From an uncultured Bacteroidia bacterium (lineage in GTDB: Bacteria; Bacteroidota; Bacteroidia; Bacteroidales; Prolixibacteraceae): a stretch of 7,695 bases of DNA. Positions 1-6,363 of this stretch are shown one piece after another. The stretch covers positions 1 through 7,695 of the forward strand of contig CAIOOC010000563.1 in assembly GCA_903859795.1 (NCBI GenBank). The letters run 5' to 3'. Each line of letters opens with the position of its first letter. The first letter of the stretch is position 1. Made by a program: the position numbers and the translations under genes. The notes beneath the pieces are model-generated. The model was not told where the DNA came from. It saw only the letters and a program-made list of their open reading frames with translations, and did not search any database.

Positions 1-1370
1 ATTCTGTCAGTATCTTTTAACGCACGTCCGTTATAGGTTGTAATTGAATAGCCTCTCGAGAGTATGCCGGACGGATTGATCAACATCGCTTTTTGATTTG
101 ATAATTCAAGAAAATGAATCTTTTGTGACAAGATATTCCGCACAAGTTTCTCTGACCGCTGGATTTTTATTTTGAGTATATCTTTGTTAATCAGATTAAT
201 CCTTACGATTGATGAGGAAAGTAGTCGTGTGTTTCGCTCCAGTACTCTGAGCTGCTGCTGGGCAAAATTCTTGAATTTATGCTGTAACGATTCTTCTGTT
301 CTTGTTAACAGGTACGACTGATTTTGAATAAATATCTTCACATGGTTATCAAATTTCCATATTGTTTGGTTGAGCCGACTGTTTACTTTGGAGATTCTTT
401 CACGCACAATGGGTATAATGGTTCTGGAGTATCTTTCAATATCGCTATTTGCAGAGAGGAGTATTTCCTCAATTTCAGCTGTGAAACGGCTATTTAAATC
501 ATCAAGCTGCAAATCGAACCGGGTAATCCCACTGATCAGAAATTCGGCAACGGCAGTAGGCGTTTTAAGCCGTGTATGGGCTACCATATCTACAATTGAA
601 TCATCTTTTTCGTGACCAATTCCGGTTATTATAGGTAAAGGGAACTGGGTGATAAAATAAGCCAGGTTATAGTTGTCAAAGCAACTTAGATCTGCCTGAG
701 AACCTCCGCCACGGATAATCACCACAGTATCGAAAAAACTTTCATAAAGATAAATCTGCTCCAATGCACCAATGATTGACAATTCGGCCTGATTTCCCTG
801 CATAACAGCAGGAAACAGTTTGGTATAGAAATGGTATTTTGCAGGATTGCTAACTAATTGATCAACAAAGTCCTGATAGCCAGCTGCAGTAGGTGACGAT
901 ATAATTGCAATTCGTTGAGGAACCAGGGGGAGCTCAAGTTCCTTATTCATATCGGCAACACCTTCGCTTTGTAATCTTGAAATTATTTCACGTCGCCTCC
1001 GGGCCATATCACCTAAAGTATAGGTTGGGTCAATATCCCGGATATTCAGACTATAGCCATATAATTCGTGAAATTCGACAGAAACACTAACCAACACTTT
1101 AATTCCCTCAGTCAAGAGCTGACCGGTAGTTGATTCAAAGAATGGTTTCAACATCCTGAAAGTATATGACCAGATTGTTGCCTTTGCCTGAGCAATAATA
1201 GCATCGCCATTCTCCTCTTTCTCAATAAGTACAAGGTAGCAATGCCCGTTGCGGTTCATTTTCAATTCCGAAATCTCGGCTACAACCCATACAGGTGCTG
1301 TGAAACTCTCCGCAATGGCTTTTTTAACCCGCCCGTTTAATTCGGATAACTTTAGTTGCTCATTCATCAT
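1..1370 (-). CDS. xseA: Exodeoxyribonuclease VII large subunit, C-terminus cut by window edge
   Basis: XseA is the catalytic large subunit of exonuclease VII, a cytoplasmic enzyme that degrades single-stranded DNA to short oligonucleotides; it works with several copies of the small subunit XseB in DNA repair. Reading the minus strand from the ATG at 1370-1368 gives 456 codons without a stop. An N-terminal OB-fold-like part (about residues 5-110, with NGHCYLVL near 41-48) is followed by the exonuclease domain. That domain carries SSPTAAG, then RGGGSQADL at 220-228 and GIGHEKDD at 250-257, which match the conserved glycine-rich and GxGHxxD motifs of the family. Residues after about 290 look like the long helical region. 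The last visible residues, SRGYSITTYNGRALKD, are the usual C-terminal XseA signature, so probably only a few dozen residues are missing. A second ATG directly follows the first, so the start could be one codon later. xseB would be expected just beyond the window but cannot be seen. Identification is firm. Confidence 0.96.
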   Translation of the reverse strand, partial: MMNEQLKLSELNGRVKKAIAESFTAPVWVVAEISELKMNRNGHCYLVLIEKEENGDAIIAQAKATIWSYTFRMLKPFFESTTGQLLTEGIKVLVSVSVEFHELYGYSLNIRDIDPTYTLGDMARRRREIISRLQSEGVADMNKELELPLVPQRIAIISSPTAAGYQDFVDQLVSNPAKYHFYTKLFPAVMQGNQAELSIIGALEQIYLYESFFDTVVIIRGGGSQADLSCFDNYNLAYFITQFPLPIITGIGHEKDDSIVDMVAHTRLKTPTAVAEFLISGITRFDLQLDDLNSRFTAEIEEILLSANSDIERYSRTIIPIVRERISKVNSRLNQTIWKFDNHVKIFIQNQSYLLTRTEESLQHKFKNFAQQQLRVLERNTRLLSSSIVRINLINKDILKIKIQRSEKLVRNILSQKIHFLELSNQKAMLINPSGILSRGYSITTYNGRALKDTDR

Positions 1371-1374
1371 CCCC

Positions 1375-1382
1375 CAAAGTTA
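1375..1382 (-). promoter_or_regulatory. Possible -7 box for xseA, very close to the start codon
   Basis: Read on the minus strand this is TAACTTTG, an exact match to the Bacteroidota -7 consensus TAnnTTTG. It ends only 4 bases before the first ATG of xseA. No TTG lies at the usual 19-21 base distance upstream; the nearest, at 1412-1410, is 27 bases away. If the box is used, the transcript would start at or almost at the start codon, giving a leaderless or near-leaderless mRNA. It could also be a chance match in AT-rich sequence. Confidence 0.4.
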
Positions 1383-1433
1383 AACATTGGTAATGATTTT
1401 GTAGTTTTACAAGGAAATATTTTATGCATTTTA

Positions 1434-2534
1434 ATGATAAGTAAGGTTAAGGTTATAATTTCTAAAATCAGGATAACAAAGATTATTCTGATTTTCTGGC
1501 CATTCATAATCTCCGCATTGGCTTATTTAGCAGTCGGATTTTCGGCAAGAAACCCGCAACTGGTTGAATCGTATTATTCCAAAGGATTTTATCCAAATGT
1601 GGCGAGAACGTTCTCCTGGATTAGTAACCTGATCCCTTTCTCTTTATGGGATATCTTTTGGATAGCTGTTATTTTGTTAATAATTACAGGCGTAGTACTA
1701 GTTGCATTTAGAAGGGCAAAGCTGAGCTGGCTGATTCTGCGTATAGCCCAGTCAATGGCAATTCTATACACCCTCTTTTATATAGTATGGGGCTTTAATT
1801 ATTTCAGGCCAAAGCTTGAAATCCGGATAGGATGGGAAAAACCCAAAACTGATGAAACGGTTTTTCGTTCAATTCTCGATTCAATGATCTTACACACCAA
1901 TTCCGGTTATGTGCAGATTCTACCATCCGATTATCAGGAAATAGATCTTTTAATTGAAGAGTCATACCATAAAAACTGTAAAACCTTAGGGATTAGTTAT
2001 CCCGGTGGAACACGCCGTCCAAAGACGATGTTGTTTAGCTCCTTCTTCGCAAAATCGGGGGTTAGCGGATATTTTGGACCATTTTTCAATGAAGTTCATC
2101 TCAATTACTACCTTCTTCCGATGGAGTATCCATATGTATTGGCACATGAGAAGGCACATCAATTTGGAATCACCAACGAAGCAGAGGCAAATCTGGCAGC
2201 ATTTATTGTTTGTACAACTTCTGCGGACAAGCGCTTACAGTATTCAGGGTTTGTGAATCTACTTGTATATTTTCTCTCTGATGCTGCCAGTTTAAAGGAT
2301 GCAAAAGACTACATCAGAAAGATTGAAAAACCTGTCATCCGCGATCTGCGGTTTCAGCGCAGGCACTGGCAGGGGCTACAAAACAGGACACTCGATCAGG
2401 TTCAGACTGCTGCAAATAATGCTTATCTTAAAACAAACCATATCGAAGAGGGGGTTAAGAATTATAACCAGGTTGTAGGACTCGTAATGAGCTGGTACCA
2501 AAATGAATCACGTAACAGTCAAAAACATGATTGA
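1434..2534 (+). CDS. DUF3810-like membrane protein with HExxH putative zinc-protease motif
   Basis: This 366-residue protein resembles the DUF3810 family, which is common in Bacteroidota and has no settled function. Three hydrophobic segments are visible at about residues 14-36, 71-92 and 100-121, followed by a long domain to the C-terminus. That domain holds GYFGPFFNEVHLN (212-224) and HEKAH (238-242), an HExxH zinc-binding and catalytic motif as in metallopeptidases, then NEAEAN (248-253), whose acidic residues could supply a third metal ligand. Membrane-anchored metallopeptidase activity is therefore an inference; no substrate can be named. I chose the ATG at 1434. The frame stays open upstream to a TTG at 1356, but that start would overlap xseA and add a non-hydrophobic extension. 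A purine-rich AAGGAAAT lies at 1411-1418, rather far from the start for a ribosome site. The gene is divergent from xseA and sits 64 bp before the plug-family gene on the same strand, probably in one transcript. Family call fairly sure, activity unproven. Confidence 0.82.
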   Translation: MISKVKVIISKIRITKIILIFWPFIISALAYLAVGFSARNPQLVESYYSKGFYPNVARTFSWISNLIPFSLWDIFWIAVILLIITGVVLVAFRRAKLSWLILRIAQSMAILYTLFYIVWGFNYFRPKLEIRIGWEKPKTDETVFRSILDSMILHTNSGYVQILPSDYQEIDLLIEESYHKNCKTLGISYPGGTRRPKTMLFSSFFAKSGVSGYFGPFFNEVHLNYYLLPMEYPYVLAHEKAHQFGITNEAEANLAAFIVCTTSADKRLQYSGFVNLLVYFLSDAASLKDAKDYIRKIEKPVIRDLRFQRRHWQGLQNRTLDQVQTAANNAYLKTNHIEEGVKNYNQVVGLVMSWYQNESRNSQKHD

Positions 2535-2598
2535 AATTGTTTCGATTCAAAACCTATCTGCCCGAATTTTGCTGTAAAAATTTAACAATTAGAGAGAT

Positions 2599-3912
2599 AT
2601 GTCAAATAAACAGCACTGTCGTTTCCGGAATTTAAAGATTTTTATTGGGGGAGTAATGCTATTGATATACCCAGTTGGTGTCATCCAGGCTTCTCCGGTA
2701 AACGGTTCAGGACCGCTGACAAATTCTATTTTTCGTGAGAATATCCGTACAGTACAGTTTTTCCGGAAAGGATGGGAGTTCTCAAATCCGGTTTACGATC
2801 TTGGCTCCGACCAGCAACTTCTTCTGAAATTCGATGAGCTGGCAGAGGGGACGACCAATTTTTCGTATACGATAACGCATTGTGATGTCGACTGGTATCC
2901 TTCACGACTAGTACAGGCGGAGTATATGGAAGGGTTTATAGATAACCCCGTAAACGACTATGCCGCATCGGTTAATACAACTGTAAGATATACCAATTAC
3001 CAGTTGTTACTTCCAAATGAGCAGGTTCATTTTTTGATTTCAGGGAATTATATTCTCACTGTTTTTGAGGAGGGAAAAAGGGATGCACCTGTTTTGACCC
3101 GACGTTTTTATGTGCTGGAACCACTGACTGAAATTCGGGGAGAGGTTAAAAAATCAACTTTTGAAGGTTACCGGGGGCGTGATCAGGAGGTTGATTTTAC
3201 AGTAGATTATTCTCATTTAACCATTCTCGATCCGCGGACGGAGGTAAAAGTTGTTTTGATGCAGAATAACAGGGAAGATAATTGCATCCTGAATCTTAAG
3301 CCTTTGTTTGTAAGAGATAATCAACTTATATATGACCTTAATCGTGAGAATGTATTCCCAGGGGGAAACGAATTTCGGAATTTTGATACCAAGGACCTCC
3401 GTATAAACGGTTTAGGCGTGGTGAATATTGAATATAAAGACCCTGTCTACGAGGTTACTTTACGTACAGATCAGATTCGGCGGGTTAATGATTACCTGAC
3501 CGAAAATGACATGAATGGGCGTTACCTTGTGAAAAATAACAGGGCAAATGATCCGGACCTGGAATCTGATTATATTCAGGTCCGTTTTTCACTTGAGATG
3601 CCAGAACCGCTTGTCGGCGGCAATATTTATGTTTTTGGAGAACTATCCGACTGGAAATGCCTTCCTTCTAATAAAATGATCTGGAATTATGATTTGAAGC
3701 GGTATGAAGCCTCTCTTTCGATCAAACAGGGCTTTTACGATTACCAATATGTATATATTCAAAACGGGGATACCAGGATTGACAATACGATGCTCGAGGG
3801 GAGTCATGTAGAAACTGAAAATGACTACGAGGTTTTCGTTTACCATCATAGTTTCTCATCGCGGTACGATAAATTAATCGGATACCGGACAATCAATTCG
3901 GTTAAAAGGTAG
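2599..3912 (+). CDS. Type IX secretion system plug-family protein (former DUF5103)
   Basis: This 437-residue protein belongs to the family formerly called DUF5103. The best-known member, in Flavobacterium johnsoniae, is the Plug that closes the periplasmic side of the SprA outer-membrane translocon of the type IX secretion system. A signal peptide is visible: a basic start, a hydrophobic stretch at about 12-29, and a likely cleavage after IQA at residue 31. There is no lipobox. The first domain carries family-typical motifs: THCDVDWYPS (93-102), AEYMEGF (107-113) and SGNY (148-151). The C-terminal part from about residue 328 (SLEMPEP, then YVFGELSDW) reads as a beta-sandwich of the E-set or glycogen-binding type. 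The ATG at 2599 follows a purine-rich AGAGAGAT and gives a proper signal peptide. No promoter or terminator is evident in the 64 bp after the DUF3810-like gene, so co-transcription is likely. Family membership is strong; its role as plug in this organism is inferred. Confidence 0.88.
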   Translation: MSNKQHCRFRNLKIFIGGVMLLIYPVGVIQASPVNGSGPLTNSIFRENIRTVQFFRKGWEFSNPVYDLGSDQQLLLKFDELAEGTTNFSYTITHCDVDWYPSRLVQAEYMEGFIDNPVNDYAASVNTTVRYTNYQLLLPNEQVHFLISGNYILTVFEEGKRDAPVLTRRFYVLEPLTEIRGEVKKSTFEGYRGRDQEVDFTVDYSHLTILDPRTEVKVVLMQNNREDNCILNLKPLFVRDNQLIYDLNRENVFPGGNEFRNFDTKDLRINGLGVVNIEYKDPVYEVTLRTDQIRRVNDYLTENDMNGRYLVKNNRANDPDLESDYIQVRFSLEMPEPLVGGNIYVFGELSDWKCLPSNKMIWNYDLKRYEASLSIKQGFYDYQYVYIQNGDTRIDNTMLEGSHVETENDYEVFVYHHSFSSRYDKLIGYRTINSVKR

Positions 3913-3943
3913 AAAAAAGCCCGCTTCTGTTAAGAAACGGGCT
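3913..3943 (-). terminator. Intrinsic terminator of dnaK, between convergent genes
   Basis: An imperfect hairpin has AGCCCG at 3918-3923 pairing with CGGGCT at 3938-3943, then a C/A mismatch, an inner TTCT/AGAA stem and a 4-base loop (3929-3932). Read on the minus strand the stem is followed by six T residues (complement of A3918-A3913), so it fits a terminator for the dnaK transcript, about 100 bases past the dnaK stop. The T-run abuts the TAG stop of the plug-family gene. On the plus strand the stem is followed by CTAAAATTAAG, which has no good U-tract, so it would be a weaker terminator for that gene. Confidence 0.8.
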
Positions 3944-4046
3944 CTAAAATTAAGCAGACTCTTATATATAGATTTTATGGTGCTTTGATTCGGGTTTTGT
4001 ACGGTTTTAAATTCACTTACCGAACAATTGTCGAATTGAAAAATTC

Positions 4047-5963
4047 CTACTTCACCTCTTCAAAATCAACATCAGTAACTTCGCCGTCGCCTTTAGGTCC
4101 CTGCTGTGAAGATCCCGGATTACCCTGAGGTCCACTCTGAGCTCCCTGTCCCCCCTGAGCACTGGCGGCATTATACATCTCTTGTGATGCTGCCTGGAAA
4201 ACAGCGTTTAGTTCCGTGGTTGCAGCATCAATACCTGCCAGATCCTGAACTTTATGGGCTTCCTTTAATTTCTCCAGAGCAGCCTCAATTGGACCTTTTT
4301 TATCAGCTGGTAGTTTGTCTCCAAACTCTTTCAATTGCTTTTCAGTCTGGAAAATCAGCGTGTCTGCATGATTCAGCTTTTCAACTTTTTCTTTAGCCAG
4401 TTTATCGGATTCAGCATTTGCAGCAGCTTCGTCCCTCATCCTCCTGATTTCTTCGTCAGTTAAACCTGTGGTAGCTTCTATTCTGATTGATTGCTCCTTG
4501 TTGGTTGCCTTGTCTTTAGCGGTAACATGGAGAATACCGTTGGCATCAATATCAAAGGCAACTTCAATCTGAGGCACGCCACGTGGTGCTGGTGGAAGTC
4601 CGTCAAGGTGGAATCTGCCGATCGTTTTATTTCCTGATGCCATTGGTCTTTCACCCTGCAGCACATGGATCTCGACTGAAGGCTGGCTATCTGCAGCTGT
4701 GGTAAAGGTTTCTGCTTTTTTTGTTGGAATTGTGGTATTGGCTTCGATCAGTTTTGTCATCACACCACCCATAGTTTCTATACCCAACGAAAGCGGAGTA
4801 ACATCGAGTAACAAAACATCGGTGACTTCTCCGGAAAGAACTCCACCCTGTATTGCTGCTCCGACAGCTACAACCTCATCAGGATTCACACCTTTTGATG
4901 GTACTCTGCCAAAAAGGCTTTGTACTTTTTCCTGAATCGCAGGAATACGGGTAGACCCTCCAACCAGAATAACCTCATCAATATCTTTGATTGTCATCCC
5001 TGCATTCTGCAATGCTTTGCGACATGGTTCCATCGTTGCATTGATCAGCTTATCGCATAATTGTTCAAATTTTGCACGTGTTAAAGTCTTGACAAGGTGC
5101 TTTGGCACTCCGTTAACAGGCATTATATAAGGCAAATTGATCTCTGTTTGCGTTGAACTTGAGAGTTCGATTTTTGCTTTTTCAGCGGCCTCTTTCAGAC
5201 GTTGTAAAGCCATTGCATCCTTATGAAGATCAACCCCTTCATCTTTTTTAAATTCATCGGTGAGCCAGTCAACAATTGCCTGATCGAAATCATCACCGCC
5301 AAGATGGGTATCGCCATCGGTCGACTTAACTTCGAAAACGCCATCACCTAATTCAAGGATTGAGATATCGAATGTTCCCCCGCCAAGGTCAAAAACGGCA
5401 ATTTTCATATCTTTATGCATCTTGTCAAGACCATAGGCAAGCGAAGCAGCTGTAGGTTCATTGATGATACGACGAACCTTTAGGCCTGCGATCTCTCCCG
5501 CTTCTTTGGTTGCCTGACGCTGAGAGTCGTTAAAGTATGCAGGGACCGTAATAACTGCCTCTGTCACTTCCTGACCCAGATAATCTTCGGCAGTTTTTTT
5601 CATCTTCTGAAGAACCATAGCCGATATTTCCTGAGGAGAATAAAAGCGATCATCGATCTTCACTCTTGGCGTGTCATGATCACCCTGAATAACAGAGAAT
5701 GGTACCCTCTTTATCTCTTTTGACAGACTAGTGTACGGCTCACCCATAAAACGTTTTATTGAAGAGATCGTTTTACTTGGGTTTGTAATCGCCTGGCGTT
5801 TAGCAGGATCTCCAACTTTGCGTTCGCTGTTTTCAACAAATGCCACAACCGACGGTGTAGTACGTTTGCCTTCGCTGTTGGGGATAACCACCGGTTCGTT
5901 GCCTTCCATTACAGCAACACAGGAGTTGGTTGTTCCTAAGTCAATTCCAATAATCTTTCCCAT
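4047..5963 (-). CDS. dnaK: Chaperone protein DnaK (Hsp70)
   Basis: DnaK is the cytoplasmic ATP-dependent Hsp70 chaperone; it binds exposed hydrophobic peptide segments and cycles with DnaJ and GrpE. The 638 residues are full length for the family. The ATPase domain starts with GIDLGTTNS (6-14) and carries DLGGGTFD (192-199) and the later VGGSTRIP signature. The conserved interdomain linker with its run of leucines lies at about 382-389 (DVLLLDVT), followed by the substrate-binding beta domain and the helical lid. The tail is rich in Gly, Gln, Ser and Pro and ends in an acidic motif, DVDFEEVK, as in other bacterial DnaK proteins. The start ATG has no Shine-Dalgarno sequence but an A/T-rich leader, usual for Bacteroidota. 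Neither dnaJ nor grpE is adjacent: the gene is convergent with the plug-family gene and divergent from the acyltransferase, so it looks monocistronic. No CIRCE element is seen upstream. Confidence 0.99.
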   Translation of the reverse strand: MGKIIGIDLGTTNSCVAVMEGNEPVVIPNSEGKRTTPSVVAFVENSERKVGDPAKRQAITNPSKTISSIKRFMGEPYTSLSKEIKRVPFSVIQGDHDTPRVKIDDRFYSPQEISAMVLQKMKKTAEDYLGQEVTEAVITVPAYFNDSQRQATKEAGEIAGLKVRRIINEPTAASLAYGLDKMHKDMKIAVFDLGGGTFDISILELGDGVFEVKSTDGDTHLGGDDFDQAIVDWLTDEFKKDEGVDLHKDAMALQRLKEAAEKAKIELSSSTQTEINLPYIMPVNGVPKHLVKTLTRAKFEQLCDKLINATMEPCRKALQNAGMTIKDIDEVILVGGSTRIPAIQEKVQSLFGRVPSKGVNPDEVVAVGAAIQGGVLSGEVTDVLLLDVTPLSLGIETMGGVMTKLIEANTTIPTKKAETFTTAADSQPSVEIHVLQGERPMASGNKTIGRFHLDGLPPAPRGVPQIEVAFDIDANGILHVTAKDKATNKEQSIRIEATTGLTDEEIRRMRDEAAANAESDKLAKEKVEKLNHADTLIFQTEKQLKEFGDKLPADKKGPIEAALEKLKEAHKVQDLAGIDAATTELNAVFQAASQEMYNAASAQGGQGAQSGPQGNPGSSQQGPKGDGEVTDVDFEEVK

Positions 5964-5995
5964 TTTGTATAGTTATATTTAAACTGTTGATTCAA

Positions 5996-6026
5996 TAAAT
6001 TTATCCGACTATTCTTATCTCACCAA
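5996..6026 (-). promoter_or_regulatory. Putative dnaK promoter, Bacteroidota type
   Basis: On the minus strand a TTG (6026-6024) is followed after exactly 20 bases by TAAATTTA (6003-5996), a 7 of 8 match to the phylum's -7 consensus TAnnTTTG with accepted -33/-7 spacing. The predicted start of transcription is near 5990, leaving a leader of about 26 bases before the ATG. This suggests transcription by the primary sigma factor rather than a dedicated heat-shock sigma. Confidence 0.6.
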
Positions 6027-6039
6027 TCGTTGTGCCAAG

Positions 6040-6053
6040 AGTGAGAAATCACT
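6040..6053. repeat. Small inverted repeat just upstream of the dnaK promoter
   Basis: AGTGA (6040-6044) and TCACT (6049-6053) form a perfect 5-bp inverted repeat with a 4-base GAAA spacer. It lies 13 bases upstream of the putative dnaK -33 element, where a regulator could bind. The arms are short, so chance is a real possibility. Confidence 0.35.
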
Positions 6054-6098
6054 TTATTTGGTAATATTGGCATATTTTGTTTCCAATCCAATTCTACC

Positions 6099-6119
6099 TT
6101 TGTCACCTTTTGTGACAAA
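6099..6119. repeat. Perfect 8-bp inverted repeat in the dnaK/acyltransferase spacer
   Basis: TTTGTCAC (6099-6106) and GTGACAAA (6112-6119) are perfect reverse complements separated by CTTTT. The right half also sits in a second palindrome, TTTTGT-G-ACAAAA (6108-6120). It may be a protein-binding site or a remnant of a dispersed repeat. It is about 70 bp upstream of the dnaK -33 element and about 180 bp from the other promoter. It does not have the TGTGA-N6-TCACA layout of a CRP site, and no strong T-run follows it, so it is not called a terminator. Confidence 0.55.
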
Positions 6120-6213
6120 ACGACAGAAGCCGTTAGGAATGAGAAGTAGGCCCGAAAGATATTGCCCATTGTCTGAAAGATCGAATATCGAAGTGATGCA
6201 TAATTCCGCGACG

Positions 6214-6233
6214 GGTGGCTGTTAGAAGCCATC
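6214..6233. repeat. Short stem-loop in the dnaK/acyltransferase spacer
   Basis: GGTGGCT (6214-6220) can pair with AGCCATC (6227-6233) through seven pairs including one G-T wobble, around a 6-base GTTAGA loop. No T-run follows on either strand, so it is not an intrinsic terminator. Its role is unknown and the structure is modest. Confidence 0.35.
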
Positions 6234-6300
6234 AACCAAGCTCAATTCCCAACTAAAACGATATAGCTTTAAATTTTTTTAAAATCAAAATTGCTCAAAC

Positions 6301-6330
6301 TTGCACCTTAAGTCAAAATATATAACTTTG
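6301..6330 (+). promoter_or_regulatory. Putative acyltransferase-gene promoter, Bacteroidota type
   Basis: TTG at 6301-6303 is followed after exactly 19 bases by TAACTTTG at 6323-6330, a full match to the Bacteroidota consensus TTG-N19-TAnnTTTG. A very AT-rich stretch precedes it. The expected transcription start is about 6336, which leaves a leader of about 27 bases before the ATG at 6364. No Shine-Dalgarno sequence is seen in that leader. Confidence 0.72.
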
Positions 6331-6363
6331 AACAAACTATATTAATCCCATAAATAATCATCA

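Larger units (their letters stand above)
5964..6363. other. 400-bp divergent intergenic region between dnaK and the acyltransferase gene
   Basis: The stretch holds two outward-facing Bacteroidota-type promoters, one near each gene, and at least three inverted repeats between them (6040-6053, 6099-6119, 6214-6233). The part next to the acyltransferase promoter (about 6265-6300) is very AT-rich. A 71-codon open frame on the minus strand (6235-6020) crosses two of the repeats fully and the third in part; it has no recognisable domain, and I do not call it a gene. No tRNA or other known RNA was recognised. The stretch is long for a simple divergent promoter region, so an extra regulatory or repeat element in the middle is possible. 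Confidence 0.7.

Noticed and set aside
370..1090. Plus-strand open frames of 81 codons (370-615) and 61 codons (905-1090)
   Set aside because: Both lie antisense inside xseA, whose minus-strand reading has clear family motifs; neither has a recognisable domain.
1399..1412. TTGTA/TACAA inverted repeat between xseA and the DUF3810-like gene
   Set aside because: Arms of only five bases in AT-rich sequence; too likely by chance to call an operator.
1356..1433. Upstream extension of the DUF3810-like gene to a TTG start at 1356
   Set aside because: It would overlap the xseA start, uses a rare start codon, and adds 26 residues without family character. The ATG at 1434 gives a normal membrane-protein N-terminus.
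4106..4935. Open frames antisense to or out of frame with dnaK (4106-4396 plus, 4478-4666 minus, 4699-4935 plus)
   Set aside because: Shadows of the strongly conserved dnaK coding sequence; no domain and no start context.
5964..6060. CIRCE (HrcA) operator upstream of dnaK
   Set aside because: Looked for TTAGCACTC-N9-GAGTGCTAA; only the short AGTGA/TCACT repeat is present, which does not match.
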